From: Thermogemmatispora aurantia
Lineage (GTDB): Bacteria; Chloroflexota; Ktedonobacteria; Ktedonobacterales; Ktedonobacteraceae
Reading direction: 5' to 3'
NCBI RefSeq assembly: GCF_008974285.1
Contig: NZ_BKZV01000005.1
Coordinates: 310,001 to 374,000 of the forward strand
DNA length: 64,000 nucleotides
Part shown: one piece after another, positions 1 through 8,677 of the stretch
Layout of the letters: each line of letters begins with the position of its first letter
Position numbering within the stretch: position 1 is the first letter of the stretch
Notes under the pieces: generated by a model
What the model saw: the letters and a program-made list of their open reading frames with translations, nothing else
Databases searched by the model: none
Told to the model about the DNA's origin: nothing
Program-made: the position numbers and the translations under genes

Positions 1-9
1 GTCTCTCTT

Positions 10-1770
10 TCAGGCTGAGGGACGCTGGAAGAAGAAGCGATGTTCGCAGTAGCCGGCCAGCATGCCCACTAGCGAGAAGAGGGCATTGGTGTGTCCAGGC
101 AGCGAGCCAAGGACAACCAGGCCACTATCGAGCAAGAGGTAGGCCAGCATGGCCAACACCATCCCAAGATAGGGGCGCACGAACCAGGTGATCAGCAAGA
201 AGAGGGGTTGGCCTCGTGAGGTGGACTGGCGCAGAGAGACCAGGCAACTCACGCAACCCCCGAGCAGGCCGTAGGCCAGGACCAGCCAGGGCACACCGAA
301 CGGGGCGAAATCTGGTGTAAAGACCTCCTGCCCGAAGCCCAGTCCCTCGCCAATGGCCAGGGCCAGCACGGCCAGGAGGAGGAGGGCATGGTAGACGGCC
401 AATGCCAATAGCCAGCCCTGTGGAGCAGGACGGATGGCAGTAGGGGTGGAAGATGGCTCTGGCGCGCCTGGCGATGGCGCAGGAGATGACGCTACTGGCT
501 CGGGTGAGGTTGCGGCGACCGGCGCCTGGCTGAGAGAAGCTGGACTGGCGCGCTCCCGTTCATCTTTGCCTGAGACTGCCACAATCGGCTCTGTATCCAG
601 CTCATCGCTCTCCGCTGGAGAGTGCGAGCCTGCCAGTCCTCCAGGCCCGCTGGCGGAACCTTGCCTGGCCCTTTCCCCTGATGACTCGGCGGACGTGCTG
701 GCCCGGCCTTCCAGGTCCAGCAGATAGCTCTCCGGTAGCTTCTGGCGGCGGGCGCTTTCCAGCAGGTGCCGCACATAGGGATCACCTGCGTAGCGCTCGG
801 GTAGGCGTAGGTGGAAATACTTGCGGACCGTTGCCGAAGCGATGTAGGTTGTGCAGGTAATCTCGCGCTGGCGTAAAGGCTCATGGACTACCACCGTCAG
901 TGGCTCGAAGAGGCCGATTGGAGGGACCGCATCATGGACCTTATCGAGGGGAACCACGCCGTCCTCGGCTGGCAAGGCCAACCGGCGTGGCACGCGATAG
1001 AGCATGCCCCAGACCGCGGCAGCCGGGTCGCTACTCGGCAAGATCGAGGCGACAACGTCGCCCGTAGCCGTGCGCACCGTGCCGAAACCTAGCTCATAGC
1101 CTTTGAGCATGCCCGGCCCGTAAGGCAGGGCCAGCCCGTCCAGCAATTGCGGACTGTTCAGTACCACTGTATCCATCTCTGGGCCGTACTCAAACAGCCA
1201 GAGGAATTCATTGCGCTCCTGTCCCAGCTGCGTTGAGGCGACCACCTCCTCCTTCTCCGCTACCTGGCTGGCAACAGGAAGTGGCGTCTCTTCCAGTGAA
1301 CTGTATTCTTCGGGGACAGGAGGCGCAGCCGGGGCCTCCTCGGGGAACGGCGCACCTCCATCCGTCAGACGGGGGCCAAAGACGCTCCCCGTCTCGCCCA
1401 GCGCCAGCGAAGGCGGGCGTGGCGTACTGCTGCGCACAATGGGCACGCCTGGCGCCACAAAGTCGTCGCCTCGTCGGCGCTTCTCTCCACGTCCCTCGCG
1501 TCCCTCACGCCCCTCACGCATCTCTCTTCTCTCCCTTCGCTCTCTCTCGATCGGAGCCTCGCGCTCCCTCTCGTGTTCGCGTGCTGGCTGTGCCTCGCCT
1601 GACTGACTCTCCTGCCGCTCTCCCTGAACTGGCTGCTCAGCATCACCGTGCATATCACTTCCCCCTTCCAACTCCAGGCGCGGTGCCTGACCCTTCTCCC
1701 CCGCCCCAGACCTTGCCATCGCCCCTGACTGCGGCAGTGCGCCGCGCCGTTCCGTATCATGCCTGGTCAT
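10..1770 (-). CDS. Membrane protein with gamma-glutamylcyclotransferase-like domain
   Basis: A 586-residue protein in three parts. Residues 1-185 are charged, Arg/Glu-rich and probably disordered. Residues about 190-352 follow the pattern of the gamma-glutamylcyclotransferase/AIG2 fold: an opening LFEYGPEMD where the family has F-x-YGSNM, a central VWGMLYRV strand, then LDKVHD, a tYiA strand and a closing LPESYLLDL. After a Pro/Ser-rich linker (355-450), residues 452-586 hold three or four hydrophobic helices, so the domain is membrane-anchored at its C-terminus. The family's catalytic Glu normally sits in an L-D-x-x-E motif; here the aligned residue is His (LDKVH), so catalysis is doubtful. 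Substrate and role are unknown. The start is the first ATG of the frame; Met18 or Met40 are possible alternatives. The stop lies at positions 10-12, so the gene is complete. Confidence 0.7.
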   Translation of the reverse strand: MTRHDTERRGALPQSGAMARSGAGEKGQAPRLELEGGSDMHGDAEQPVQGERQESQSGEAQPAREHEREREAPIERERRERREMREGREGREGRGEKRRRGDDFVAPGVPIVRSSTPRPPSLALGETGSVFGPRLTDGGAPFPEEAPAAPPVPEEYSSLEETPLPVASQVAEKEEVVASTQLGQERNEFLWLFEYGPEMDTVVLNSPQLLDGLALPYGPGMLKGYELGFGTVRTATGDVVASILPSSDPAAAVWGMLYRVPRRLALPAEDGVVPLDKVHDAVPPIGLFEPLTVVVHEPLRQREITCTTYIASATVRKYFHLRLPERYAGDPYVRHLLESARRQKLPESYLLDLEGRASTSAESSGERARQGSASGPGGLAGSHSPAESDELDTEPIVAVSGKDERERASPASLSQAPVAATSPEPVASSPAPSPGAPEPSSTPTAIRPAPQGWLLALAVYHALLLLAVLALAIGEGLGFGQEVFTPDFAPFGVPWLVLAYGLLGGCVSCLVSLRQSTSRGQPLFLLITWFVRPYLGMVLAMLAYLLLDSGLVVLGSLPGHTNALFSLVGMLAGYCEHRFFFQRPSA

Positions 1771-2205
1771 GACCTGGCGTCGACCCTCATTTCCACATCA
1801 GCCCGTGCCCGGCCAGCCTGGCGGATCGCAAGATTGTCCCGTCCCACGCCTGCCCCGCTCCGCTGGCCGTTCCCTCCCTGCTTACACTCCGCTGCTCCGC
1901 TCTGCTCTGGCCTGCGCTGCCGTTGCCCGTCGTTACCTGCCAGGCCATCAGTCCCCTCTGCAGACGAGGCCGGGAGCCGGACGGAGGTGCCCCAGTCTTC
2001 TCCTCCCCTGGCCGGTAGTCCCGACTCTGCGCTGTGATGCTATGCACCCCGTGGCGCCCCTGCCCTGGCCTCCCTCTGCCTGGCTCTACGCGCTCTACCC
2101 AAAGCAAGCGAGCATAATGCGGAGATGCTGTAAGAGGTGGTTTCACTACTGCAATTGATAGGATACACATTTGAATCGCTTTCGCCAAGTCTGCAGGACC
2201 TGTGG
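1771..2205. other. Intergenic region, no gene seen
   Basis: A 435-base gap between two leftward genes. Open frames in both strands are short and have Arg/Pro/Ser-rich translations typical of chance frames in GC-rich DNA. No RNA, terminator or repeat was recognised. The right end (about 2115-2185) is more AT-rich than the rest. Confidence 0.5.
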
Positions 2206-3057
2206 CTAGTGAGAGTCACTGAGCGGCTCCTTATTGAAAAAGCCGCGCTCGGTCACAATAGCGGTGACCAGCTCGCCGGGGGTGCGATCGAAATAGAAGT
2301 TGCGCACCTCGATGCCGGGGATTGGCTCTTCCAGCACCTCTTCAGGCTCTTTCTCTTCCAGTAGGGAGAGGTCACCGGTCCAGGGCTGGGAGGAGATTTT
2401 CAGCGATTCGCATAGGACGTAGAAAGGGATGCCGTAGCCACGGCTGGCCCAGGCCAGGAGTGCGGTACCGGCTTTATTGATGACATCGCCGTTGGCGAGG
2501 ACGCTGTCGGCGCCGACCACTACGGCGGTGCAGTCTGGAAGAAAGATGGCGGCCTCGGCGTCAGTAATGAGCGTGACGGCGAGGTTCAGATTCTGCAGGC
2601 GGCGAGCCACCTCTCGACCTTCATAGCGGGGGCGACCCTCCAGGACGATAACCCGTTTAATCTGGGAAGCACAGGCGTGCAGGGCCTCCAGGACAGTCCC
2701 CGAGAGGCTATGCGTCATCAAGGTGCCGGCCAGCAGCGGGCGAGCATGAGCGATGATCGCTTGCGGCGCGCGCTCATACTCTTCGCGCAAACGCGCTGCC
2801 TCCTGAGCCATGCCAGCCAGTCCCCCCGGGGCCTGGAGGATACGCCGGACCGCGCCGGCGATAGCGGCCATCGCCGGGCGGGCCTGCCTCAGCTCCTCAC
2901 CCGCGGCACGGATCTGGGCCAGTCTCTCTTCTTCTGACGAGCCATGAGGAGCGCGTGCCAGCTCTTCCAGGATGGCAATTGTCTCGCCCACCAGCCAACG
3001 TGAGCCATGTTCGCGGTCATTGCGTACAGCCTCAATGCGCTCCTGAAGCTTATTCAT
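2206..3057 (-). CDS. eIF-2B alpha/beta/delta-like protein (R15P / MTR-1-P isomerase superfamily)
   Basis: A 283-residue protein with the fold signature of the eIF-2B alpha/beta/delta / ribose-1,5-bisphosphate isomerase / MtnA superfamily. The N-terminal 120 residues are a helical domain. The C-terminal Rossmann-like half contains VIVLEGRPRYEGRE (sugar-phosphate loop), then VVVGADSVLANGDVINKAGT, the family hallmark with the catalytic-type Asp. The conserved Cys found in true MtnA proteins was not identified in the usual place, so methylthioribose-phosphate isomerase activity is not supported. Bacterial members of this branch are usually annotated only as translation initiation factor 2B-like; a sugar-phosphate isomerase role is more likely than one in translation. 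The start ATG is preceded by AAGGGAGAG at good spacing. It is divergent from the MocR-type regulator at 3330. Confidence 0.8.
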   Translation of the reverse strand: MNKLQERIEAVRNDREHGSRWLVGETIAILEELARAPHGSSEEERLAQIRAAGEELRQARPAMAAIAGAVRRILQAPGGLAGMAQEAARLREEYERAPQAIIAHARPLLAGTLMTHSLSGTVLEALHACASQIKRVIVLEGRPRYEGREVARRLQNLNLAVTLITDAEAAIFLPDCTAVVVGADSVLANGDVINKAGTALLAWASRGYGIPFYVLCESLKISSQPWTGDLSLLEEKEPEEVLEEPIPGIEVRNFYFDRTPGELVTAIVTERGFFNKEPLSDSH

Positions 3058-3259
3058 GCTTCTCTCCCTTCGTAGTTGGATCTTGGCTTTCGGGCCAGGT
3101 CGCTGCCATTACTAGTTATTATCGCGCTCTCCCTCGAGACGTGCAAAGGGTCAGAAGGACTGGCTTTGCATGGCGAGGTCCCTCTCAGGGCCTCTCATGG
3201 TCCTGTTTCTGGGCCAGGTCAGCTCTGATTGGTTCGGTTTTTGCCGTCTGCATTGGCTC

Positions 3260-3297
3260 TTGTGATTCGCTGCCTGGTGCACTACACTGCTAGTGTA
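3260..3297 (+). promoter_or_regulatory. Candidate promoter with overlapping palindrome upstream of MocR-type gene
   Basis: TTGTGA at 3260-3265 and TACACT at 3283-3288 are separated by 17 bases, a fair sigma-70 match. The -10 hexamer forms the left arm of a perfect palindrome, TACACT-GCT-AGTGTA (3283-3297). An operator covering the -10 element 33 bases before the regulator's start would fit autoregulation, which is common for MocR/GntR regulators. Confidence 0.4.
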
Positions 3298-3329
3298 TTG
3301 GTATGAGCCAATGCTGGAGGGGGAAAAAC

Positions 3330-4919
3330 ATGCGACACTCACGCCCATTTGAGCACCGCTCGCGCTCGTGGTCCGCTGCTCCTGCTGCCTCCGTCTTTGT
3401 TCGGCTCGATCGCAGTAGCAGTGTGCCGCTCTATCGGCAGATCTATCAGCAGTTGCGTGAGGCGATACTCTCCGGGGCCTTGCCCGAAGGGGCCCGCCTG
3501 CCCACAGAGCGAGCTTTAGCGCGCGAGCTGGGAGTCAATCGTACAACGGTCATGAATGCTTACAACGAGTTGGCGAGCGAGGGCCTCATCGAGGGACATG
3601 TTGGGCGTGGGACGCTGGTCCGGCGCAGCCTGCTCGCTCTGGAAGACGAGGAGTGCGAACCTGCTATGCCTTCCTGGCTGCTGGGACTGGCCGCCGGTGA
3701 GAGTGAGGTGCTTGGGCCTGACGCGCGCGTGCTCAGTGAGCTGATGGCGCTGGCTGAGTATGGCGGGATGATCTCCTTTGCCAGTGCCATGCCAGAGCCG
3801 GCCTTGCTGCCGGCAGAGCTGTTCCGCGAGATCTGTCAGGATTCGCTTCTCTCTGCCCGTCAGGAGGCGCTTGGTTATTGCCCGGTGGAGGGCTTGCAGA
3901 GCCTGCGTCAACAGGTGGCCCTGCGCATGCGTCGGCGGGGCGTGCCCGTGGATGCCGGGCATATTTTGATTCTGTCTGGCTCGACACAGGGTATCGGCCT
4001 TGTTGGGCGCTTTCTGCTGCGCCCCGGAGATGAGGTCGTGGTCGAGGTCCCAACCTATATCGGGGCCATCCAGGCTTTTCGGGCCTTGGGGGCGCGAGTC
4101 ATTGGCATCCCGCTGGATAGCGAAGGACTGCGCCTGGATCTTTTGGAGAGCGTACTGGGGCGCCACCGCCCGCGACTGATCTATACGCTGCCGACCTTTC
4201 AGAATCCGACAGGCGTGGTGATGTCGCCTGAGCGTCGCCGGCGCTTGCTGCTGCTCTGTCGGCGCTATCAGGTACCAGTGTTGGAGGACGATGCCTACGG
4301 TGAGCTGTATTTTGATACGCCACCGCCTCCGCCGCTGAAGGCCCTTGATAGCAACGAGCAGGTAATCTACCTGAGCACCTTCTCGAAAATGCTGGCGCCG
4401 GGCCTGCGGGTGGCCTGGCTGGCCGGGCCGGTGCCGATGATTGAACGCCTCTCGTTGCATAAGCAGGTCTTTGACCTGAATACCAACGCCTTTGGTCAGT
4501 GGCTGGTTGCTGAGGTATTGCGGCGTGGCTGGTTGGATGGGCATCTGCGGCGCCTCAGCGCTGCCTATCGACGCAAGCGGGATCTTATGCTCCAGGCTAT
4601 TGAGCACTACTGGCCCCGTGAGATACGGGTGACTCCGCCGGGAGGGGGCTTTCATCTCTGGTGCCGTCTCCCCGCCGGTCTGCGGGCGCGTACCCTCCTG
4701 CGTGAGGCGGCGGCTGAAGGGGTGGCTCTCCTCAATGGCGAGCCTTTTCATGTCGATGGGGGTGGCCAGCAGTATGTCCGCCTGAGCTATGCCTATCCCC
4801 AGGAAGCGCAGATCGAGGAGGGCATCCGTCGCCTTGGCATAGTGCTGAAACGTCTCTTGCTGCAGCGTAGTCAGGAGCAGATGCGCTCCTCTCCTCCTGA
4901 GCATATTCCAATGGTCTAA
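3330..4919 (+). CDS. MocR/GntR-type regulator with class I aminotransferase domain
   Basis: A 529-residue two-domain protein. Residues about 20-90 are a GntR winged helix-turn-helix (PLYRQIYQQLREAILSG, then RALARELGVNRTTVMNAYNEL). The rest is a fold-type I PLP aminotransferase: YCPVEGLQSLRQQVALR, LPTFQNPTGVVMS, an Asp in EDDAYGELYF, and the PLP lysine in STFSKMLAPGLRVAW. Such proteins are either regulators of the MocR/PdxR type or true aminotransferases of the LysN/2-aminoadipate type. The start is placed at the ATG at 3330 because GGAGGGGG lies six bases before it; an in-frame ATG at 3303 lacks such a site. The gene is followed, after a 463-base gap, by the two subunits of an indolepyruvate oxidoreductase, suggesting a shared role in aromatic amino acid or 2-oxoacid metabolism. 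That link is inference. Confidence 0.85.
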   Translation: MRHSRPFEHRSRSWSAAPAASVFVRLDRSSSVPLYRQIYQQLREAILSGALPEGARLPTERALARELGVNRTTVMNAYNELASEGLIEGHVGRGTLVRRSLLALEDEECEPAMPSWLLGLAAGESEVLGPDARVLSELMALAEYGGMISFASAMPEPALLPAELFREICQDSLLSARQEALGYCPVEGLQSLRQQVALRMRRRGVPVDAGHILILSGSTQGIGLVGRFLLRPGDEVVVEVPTYIGAIQAFRALGARVIGIPLDSEGLRLDLLESVLGRHRPRLIYTLPTFQNPTGVVMSPERRRRLLLLCRRYQVPVLEDDAYGELYFDTPPPPPLKALDSNEQVIYLSTFSKMLAPGLRVAWLAGPVPMIERLSLHKQVFDLNTNAFGQWLVAEVLRRGWLDGHLRRLSAAYRRKRDLMLQAIEHYWPREIRVTPPGGGFHLWCRLPAGLRARTLLREAAAEGVALLNGEPFHVDGGGQQYVRLSYAYPQEAQIEEGIRRLGIVLKRLLLQRSQEQMRSSPPEHIPMV

Positions 4920-5382
4920 GCGAGAACCGTGTGACCTCCACTCGGGACCCTGGGTTTGAGCGCCAGCTGCAGCGGCGCTGGCTGGCTCTCTGCTCTAACA
5001 GGCGTTTGTTGACAGCCTCCGCCCGGTATCGGAAAATGGTGACCGGGTAGGCCGGCGCTGTTGTTCAGATGGTGAGCCGGCTGGGTGTGGCTGGACCGGG
5101 ACCGCCTCCCCTCTGGCCCTCACTGGCGCTGGTGAGCGGCTGAGAGCTGCCGACTGACTACCACCTGCTCGCTTATGATCGCTGGCTGGCGCCAAGGGAG
5201 CCGTTTACTTCTATGTATCCTGTCATCGTCTGGGGAGCCAGGCCCGTTCTGGTCGTGACCTCGATGGACTTGCGAACGAACCTGGCGAGCTGCAACGGCT
5301 TGCAATCCTGATCCTGATCCCTGGCCGGCTGTGGATGAGGCCGACGGTACGAGAGCCAAGAACGAGAGGAGTGTGTCTGGAG
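4920..5382. other. Intergenic region, no gene seen
   Basis: A 463-base gap between two rightward genes. A TTGACA occurs at 5009-5014 but no -10 element follows at 16-18 bases. Short open frames here have chance-like composition. Nothing else was recognised. Confidence 0.5.
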
Positions 5383-7443
5383 TTGAATCGTCTGACTGCT
5401 CCGGGCAAGCGGCTGTTTTTAAGCGGCGATGAGGCGGTGGCGCGGGCCGCTCTGGAGGCTGGCGTCCATGTGGTGACTGGCTATCCAGGCAATCCTGGCG
5501 GGGGGGCGCTGGCGGCGCTCTTGCCGCTGGCGGCGCGTTTTGGCCTGGCCGCCGAGTGGAGCGTCAATGAAAAGGTGGCGCTGGAAGTAGCCGCGGGAGC
5601 CGCCTGGGCTGGCAGAAAGAGCCTGGTGACGATGAAGATGTCGGGCCTCAATGTGCTGGCAGATTCGTTGCTCTCAATCGCTCACAGCGGCGTCAATGGA
5701 GCGCTGGTGATCTATGCTGTGGATGATGTCGGGGTCTTCTATGGAATGGTTGAGCAGGATTCGCGCTACTATGCGCTCCTGGCGAGCGTGCCGCTGTTGA
5801 TGCCAGCCAGCCCCGAGGAAGCCTATGCGATGACTCTTCTGGCTTTCCGGGCTTCGGCCCAGACTGGGGCGCCGGTGCTGCTGCTTGGAACGACGGTGGT
5901 GGCGGCCTCTCAGTCATGGATCAGGGTGGCACCTCTGAAGCGCCCCGCCGTTGAGGAGCCAGCCAGCTTCCAGCGCGATGTGGCACGCTTTACAAAGGCT
6001 GTCCCTCAGTGGTGTCGCGAGCAACATGCCGCAGCCCTGGCGCGCCTGAAGCAGGCCGGCGCGCTGCTGAGTGAGGTCAATGGACGAGAGGAACCGACCG
6101 CCTCAGCGCAGGCGCCTCTCCCTCGGGGGAGGAATATCGGTGTAGTGGTAGCCGGGGTAAGTGCGGCTTATCTGGCCGAGGTACAGGCTCGTCTGCATGC
6201 GGCACCCCCGCTGGCGGTCTTCAAGCTGGGCCTGATTCATCCCCTGCCTCGCGAGGAACTAGAAGCTTTCCTGGCTCCGCTGGAGGCGGTGCTGGTTCTG
6301 GAGGAGCTGGAGCCGCTGATCGAAACCCAGATGGCGGCCCTGATCGCGGAGCACAATCTACGGGTCCACTTGCTGGGCAAGCGTAGCGGGCTACTGCCGC
6401 GCGTAGGCGAGTACAACCAGGCGCAGGTAGCGCGGGCGCTGGCCGCCTTGTTCGAGACGGCTGGCTATCGTGAGAGCGCCGCTGAAGCGCAGGCTCTGGC
6501 CGCACAGTTGTCGGCTCTGCCCGAGCCGGGCGGCTTTTTGGCTCCTTTGCCGCGTACCCTGGAATTCTGTCCCGGCTGTCCACACCGGATGACGTATTAC
6601 GCGCTCAAACGGGCACTGCAGACCGCTGGCTACCAGCCCGATGAGGTGATCACAACCGGTGACATCGGCTGTACTATCCTGGGCATGCATGCCCCGCTCT
6701 CGGTCTGCTGGACCGAGGTCTCGATGGGGGCCAGTCTGGGGATTGCTCAGGGGCTGAAGTACGCTGGCATCGAGCGTCCAGTGCTGGCGGCGATGGGCGA
6801 TAGCACCTTCTTTCATGGAGGCATCGCCGGGCTGCTGAACGCTGTTCAGGCGGGAGTGCACCTGACCTTGCTTTTGCTGGATAATGGCCTGACGGCGATG
6901 ACCGGGCAGCAGCCAAATCCGGGATCGTGGCAGGCTGGTACCGGACCAATGGCGAAGCCGCGGGCTGATATTGAGACAATTGTGCGCGGCTGCGGCGTAA
7001 CCTTTGTGCGCGAAGTCAATCCTTATGAGCTGGAAGCAACGGTGGCGACGCTGCGCGAAGCCCTGGCCTTCCCAGGAGTGGCAGTAGTCATTGCGCGCGC
7101 ACCATGTACGGTCCCAGGTCGCTTGTTACCCGGCCAGGAGGCGCCGTTTCAGATCGATGAGGCGCGCTGTTGTGCTGGACGTGGTTGCGACGAGCTGCCC
7201 TGTTATTATGAAGTCGGTTGTCCCTCAATAGTACTGATGCCAGCAGAGGAGGGCGCCAAGGAGGGACTGAAGGCCAGGAGTGAGCTACGGGTGCGCATTG
7301 ATCCTCTGAGCTGTGTGGCCTGCGGACTGTGTGCCGCTGCCTGCCCGTTCAAGGCCATCAGACCGCTAGCAGCGGCAGAGAGCGATCACAATGAGCAGAA
7401 GGAGATGGCTTCTGCATGGCCATCTCTTCTGGTGCAGGAGTAA
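5383..7443 (+). CDS. iorA: Indolepyruvate:ferredoxin oxidoreductase, alpha subunit
   Basis: The large subunit of the thiamine-diphosphate enzyme that oxidatively decarboxylates aryl pyruvates (indolepyruvate, phenylpyruvate) to acyl-CoA with ferredoxin as acceptor. Order of domains: pyrimidine-binding domain (LSGDEAVARAALEAGV, TGYPGNPGG, VNEKVALEVAAGAAW), a transketolase C-like domain, then the TPP domain with GDIGCTILGMHAPLSVCW and GDSTFFHGGIAG, ending in DNGLTAMTGQQPNPG. The C-terminus has one clear 4Fe-4S motif (CVACGLCAAACPF); a preceding Cys-rich stretch (CCAGRGCDELPCYYEVGCP) is an irregular version of the second cluster. The start is uncertain: an ATG at 5335 has no ribosome binding site, a GTG at 5371 touches AGAGGA, and the TTG at 5383 has GAGGAG eleven bases upstream and matches the family's usual N-terminus best. 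iorB follows directly. Confidence 0.9.
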   Translation: MNRLTAPGKRLFLSGDEAVARAALEAGVHVVTGYPGNPGGGALAALLPLAARFGLAAEWSVNEKVALEVAAGAAWAGRKSLVTMKMSGLNVLADSLLSIAHSGVNGALVIYAVDDVGVFYGMVEQDSRYYALLASVPLLMPASPEEAYAMTLLAFRASAQTGAPVLLLGTTVVAASQSWIRVAPLKRPAVEEPASFQRDVARFTKAVPQWCREQHAAALARLKQAGALLSEVNGREEPTASAQAPLPRGRNIGVVVAGVSAAYLAEVQARLHAAPPLAVFKLGLIHPLPREELEAFLAPLEAVLVLEELEPLIETQMAALIAEHNLRVHLLGKRSGLLPRVGEYNQAQVARALAALFETAGYRESAAEAQALAAQLSALPEPGGFLAPLPRTLEFCPGCPHRMTYYALKRALQTAGYQPDEVITTGDIGCTILGMHAPLSVCWTEVSMGASLGIAQGLKYAGIERPVLAAMGDSTFFHGGIAGLLNAVQAGVHLTLLLLDNGLTAMTGQQPNPGSWQAGTGPMAKPRADIETIVRGCGVTFVREVNPYELEATVATLREALAFPGVAVVIARAPCTVPGRLLPGQEAPFQIDEARCCAGRGCDELPCYYEVGCPSIVLMPAEEGAKEGLKARSELRVRIDPLSCVACGLCAAACPFKAIRPLAAAESDHNEQKEMASAWPSLLVQE

Positions 7444-7450
7444 AGTGCTT

Positions 7451-8119
7451 ATGCCCGAGTCTCCTGAGCGTGATCTGCGCTGGCAAGCTCTGGTTCTGGC
7501 CGGAGTCGGTGGCCAGGGGTTGCAGACTACTCTGGAGGTGTTGGCGCTGGCTGCCGACGAAGTTGGCCTGACGCTGCAGACCTTTGCCCCCCTGAGCCTG
7601 GCCCGGCTGGCTGGCAGCGCTTGCTGTCATCTGCGCTTCGGCCCGGTCCCTACACCACGCATCGCGCCCGGGCAGGCCGACCTGCTGATCGTCTTGGAGA
7701 TGAGCGAAGTGCTGCGCGTACTGCCCCTGGCGCGTGCCGGTGCCCTGGCCTTTATCTCTACCTGGCGCCGACCCCCGCTGGCGGCGGGCCTGCAAGGCCA
7801 GCCCTATCCCGATCAGGAAGCCCTTGCCGCCGCTTTGCGGAGAGGCGGAGTGACGGGAATCTTTGTGGAACCCCGCTGTTGTGGTTGGTCGCGTGCCGGG
7901 GAAGAGGAACCGAAGAGCGAGGAGGTTCCTCCCGGCTTGCTCTCTCTCTTCATGCTAGCCGTCTGTTGCAGCGCCACGGGCCTGCTCCCTTATGCCGCCT
8001 TGGAGCACGCCCTGGCCCAACGTCTGGAGGAAGAGCCTGCAGTCGCGGCGGTGGCGCGGCCCCTCTTCGCCTGTGCCTGGCAGCGCGGCGCGCTGCTCAG
8101 CCTTCCGCCAGGGGCTTGA
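7451..8119 (+). CDS. iorB: Indolepyruvate:ferredoxin oxidoreductase, beta subunit
   Basis: A 222-residue protein of the 2-oxoacid:acceptor oxidoreductase gamma/beta family, which pairs with IorA. The N-terminal LVLAGVGGQGLQTTLEVLA is the family signature; SACCHLRFGPV and GQADLLIVLEMSEVLRVLP follow as expected. It begins seven bases after the iorA stop, so the two are surely co-transcribed. GGAG at 7437-7440 could serve the ATG at 7451 (spacing 10) or an in-frame GTG at 7445 (spacing 4). The stop codon overlaps the -35 hexamer of the downstream tRNA promoter. The C-terminal third is less conserved than in textbook IorB proteins. Confidence 0.85.
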   Translation: MPESPERDLRWQALVLAGVGGQGLQTTLEVLALAADEVGLTLQTFAPLSLARLAGSACCHLRFGPVPTPRIAPGQADLLIVLEMSEVLRVLPLARAGALAFISTWRRPPLAAGLQGQPYPDQEALAAALRRGGVTGIFVEPRCCGWSRAGEEEPKSEEVPPGLLSLFMLAVCCSATGLLPYAALEHALAQRLEEEPAVAAVARPLFACAWQRGALLSLPPGA

Positions 8120-8144
8120 CAAATCCTTGTGGCTGCGGTAATAT
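8116..8144 (+). promoter_or_regulatory. Sigma-70 promoter for tRNA-Gln
   Basis: TTGACA (8116-8121), 17-base spacer, TAATAT (8139-8144): a near-consensus housekeeping promoter ending 54 bases before the mature tRNA. The -35 hexamer overlaps the iorB stop codon. Confidence 0.85.
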
Positions 8145-8198
8145 GCATACGCAAGCACGGTCAACGCTGTACTGATGCTGCCTGGCAAACCAGCCTGT

Positions 8199-8272
8199 TG
8201 GGGTGTCGTTCAACGGTAGGACTGCCGACTCTGGATCGGCCAATCGGGGTTCGAATCCCTGCACCCCAGCCA
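8199..8272 (+). tRNA. tRNA-Gln (anticodon CTG)
   Basis: A 74-base cloverleaf with encoded CCA. The acceptor stem pairs TGGGGTG (8199-8205) with CACCCCA (8262-8268), followed by discriminator G and CCA. The anticodon arm is GCCGA-CTCTGGA-TCGGC, giving anticodon CTG, which reads glutamine codon CAG. The T arm contains GGTTCGAATCC. The TGGGGTG acceptor start is typical of bacterial glutamine tRNAs. Confidence 0.95.
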
Positions 8273-8275
8273 GTC

Positions 8276-8303
8276 GGAGAGGCAAGATCGCCTCTCCTTT
8301 TTT
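8276..8303 (+). terminator. Rho-independent terminator after tRNA-Gln
   Basis: GGAGAGGC, six-base loop, GCCTCTCC, then six T residues. The stem starts three bases after the tRNA's CCA, making a self-contained promoter-tRNA-terminator unit. Confidence 0.9.
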
Positions 8304-8677
8304 GTTTGCCTTCTGGCCGGCGGTGAGGAACAATAGACTGAGGAACCTGGTTCCAGAAGACGAGAAGGAGCAGGCAGAACGCACAACCCGAAAGTGGTGG
8401 ATTACCGCGAGAAAAACGTCCGAAACGATTGGCTGGCTCTGTCGTATACCAAGTAGATACGTTTTCTATCTGGTGTGAGTCTTCCCCGAGCCTGTATTGT
8501 GGTATCAAGCTCCACAGAGTTGGAATACTCTTAGAAAGACTGATTGTGGTTGAGATCCACAGAGCCTGACTAGAGCGGAGAGCGTTTCCGAGAAGCTCCT
8601 GCCTTCAGATTGGTGGGGGAGTAGTCGACTGATCCTGTCAAGCAAGCAAGAATGTAAAGAAAGGGGCATCACCATCG
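8304..8677. other. Intergenic region, no gene seen
   Basis: A 374-base stretch between the tRNA terminator and the permease gene. It is moderately AT-rich. No convincing coding frame, RNA or paired -35/-10 was recognised; it presumably holds the promoter of the downstream gene. Confidence 0.5.

Noticed and set aside
3516..4904. 462-codon open frame antisense to the MocR-type gene
   Set aside because: It lies fully inside a well-supported gene, and its Gln/His/Arg-rich translation matches no protein pattern.
5009..5040. TTGACA as a promoter for iorA
   Set aside because: No -10-like hexamer occurs at 16-18 bases.
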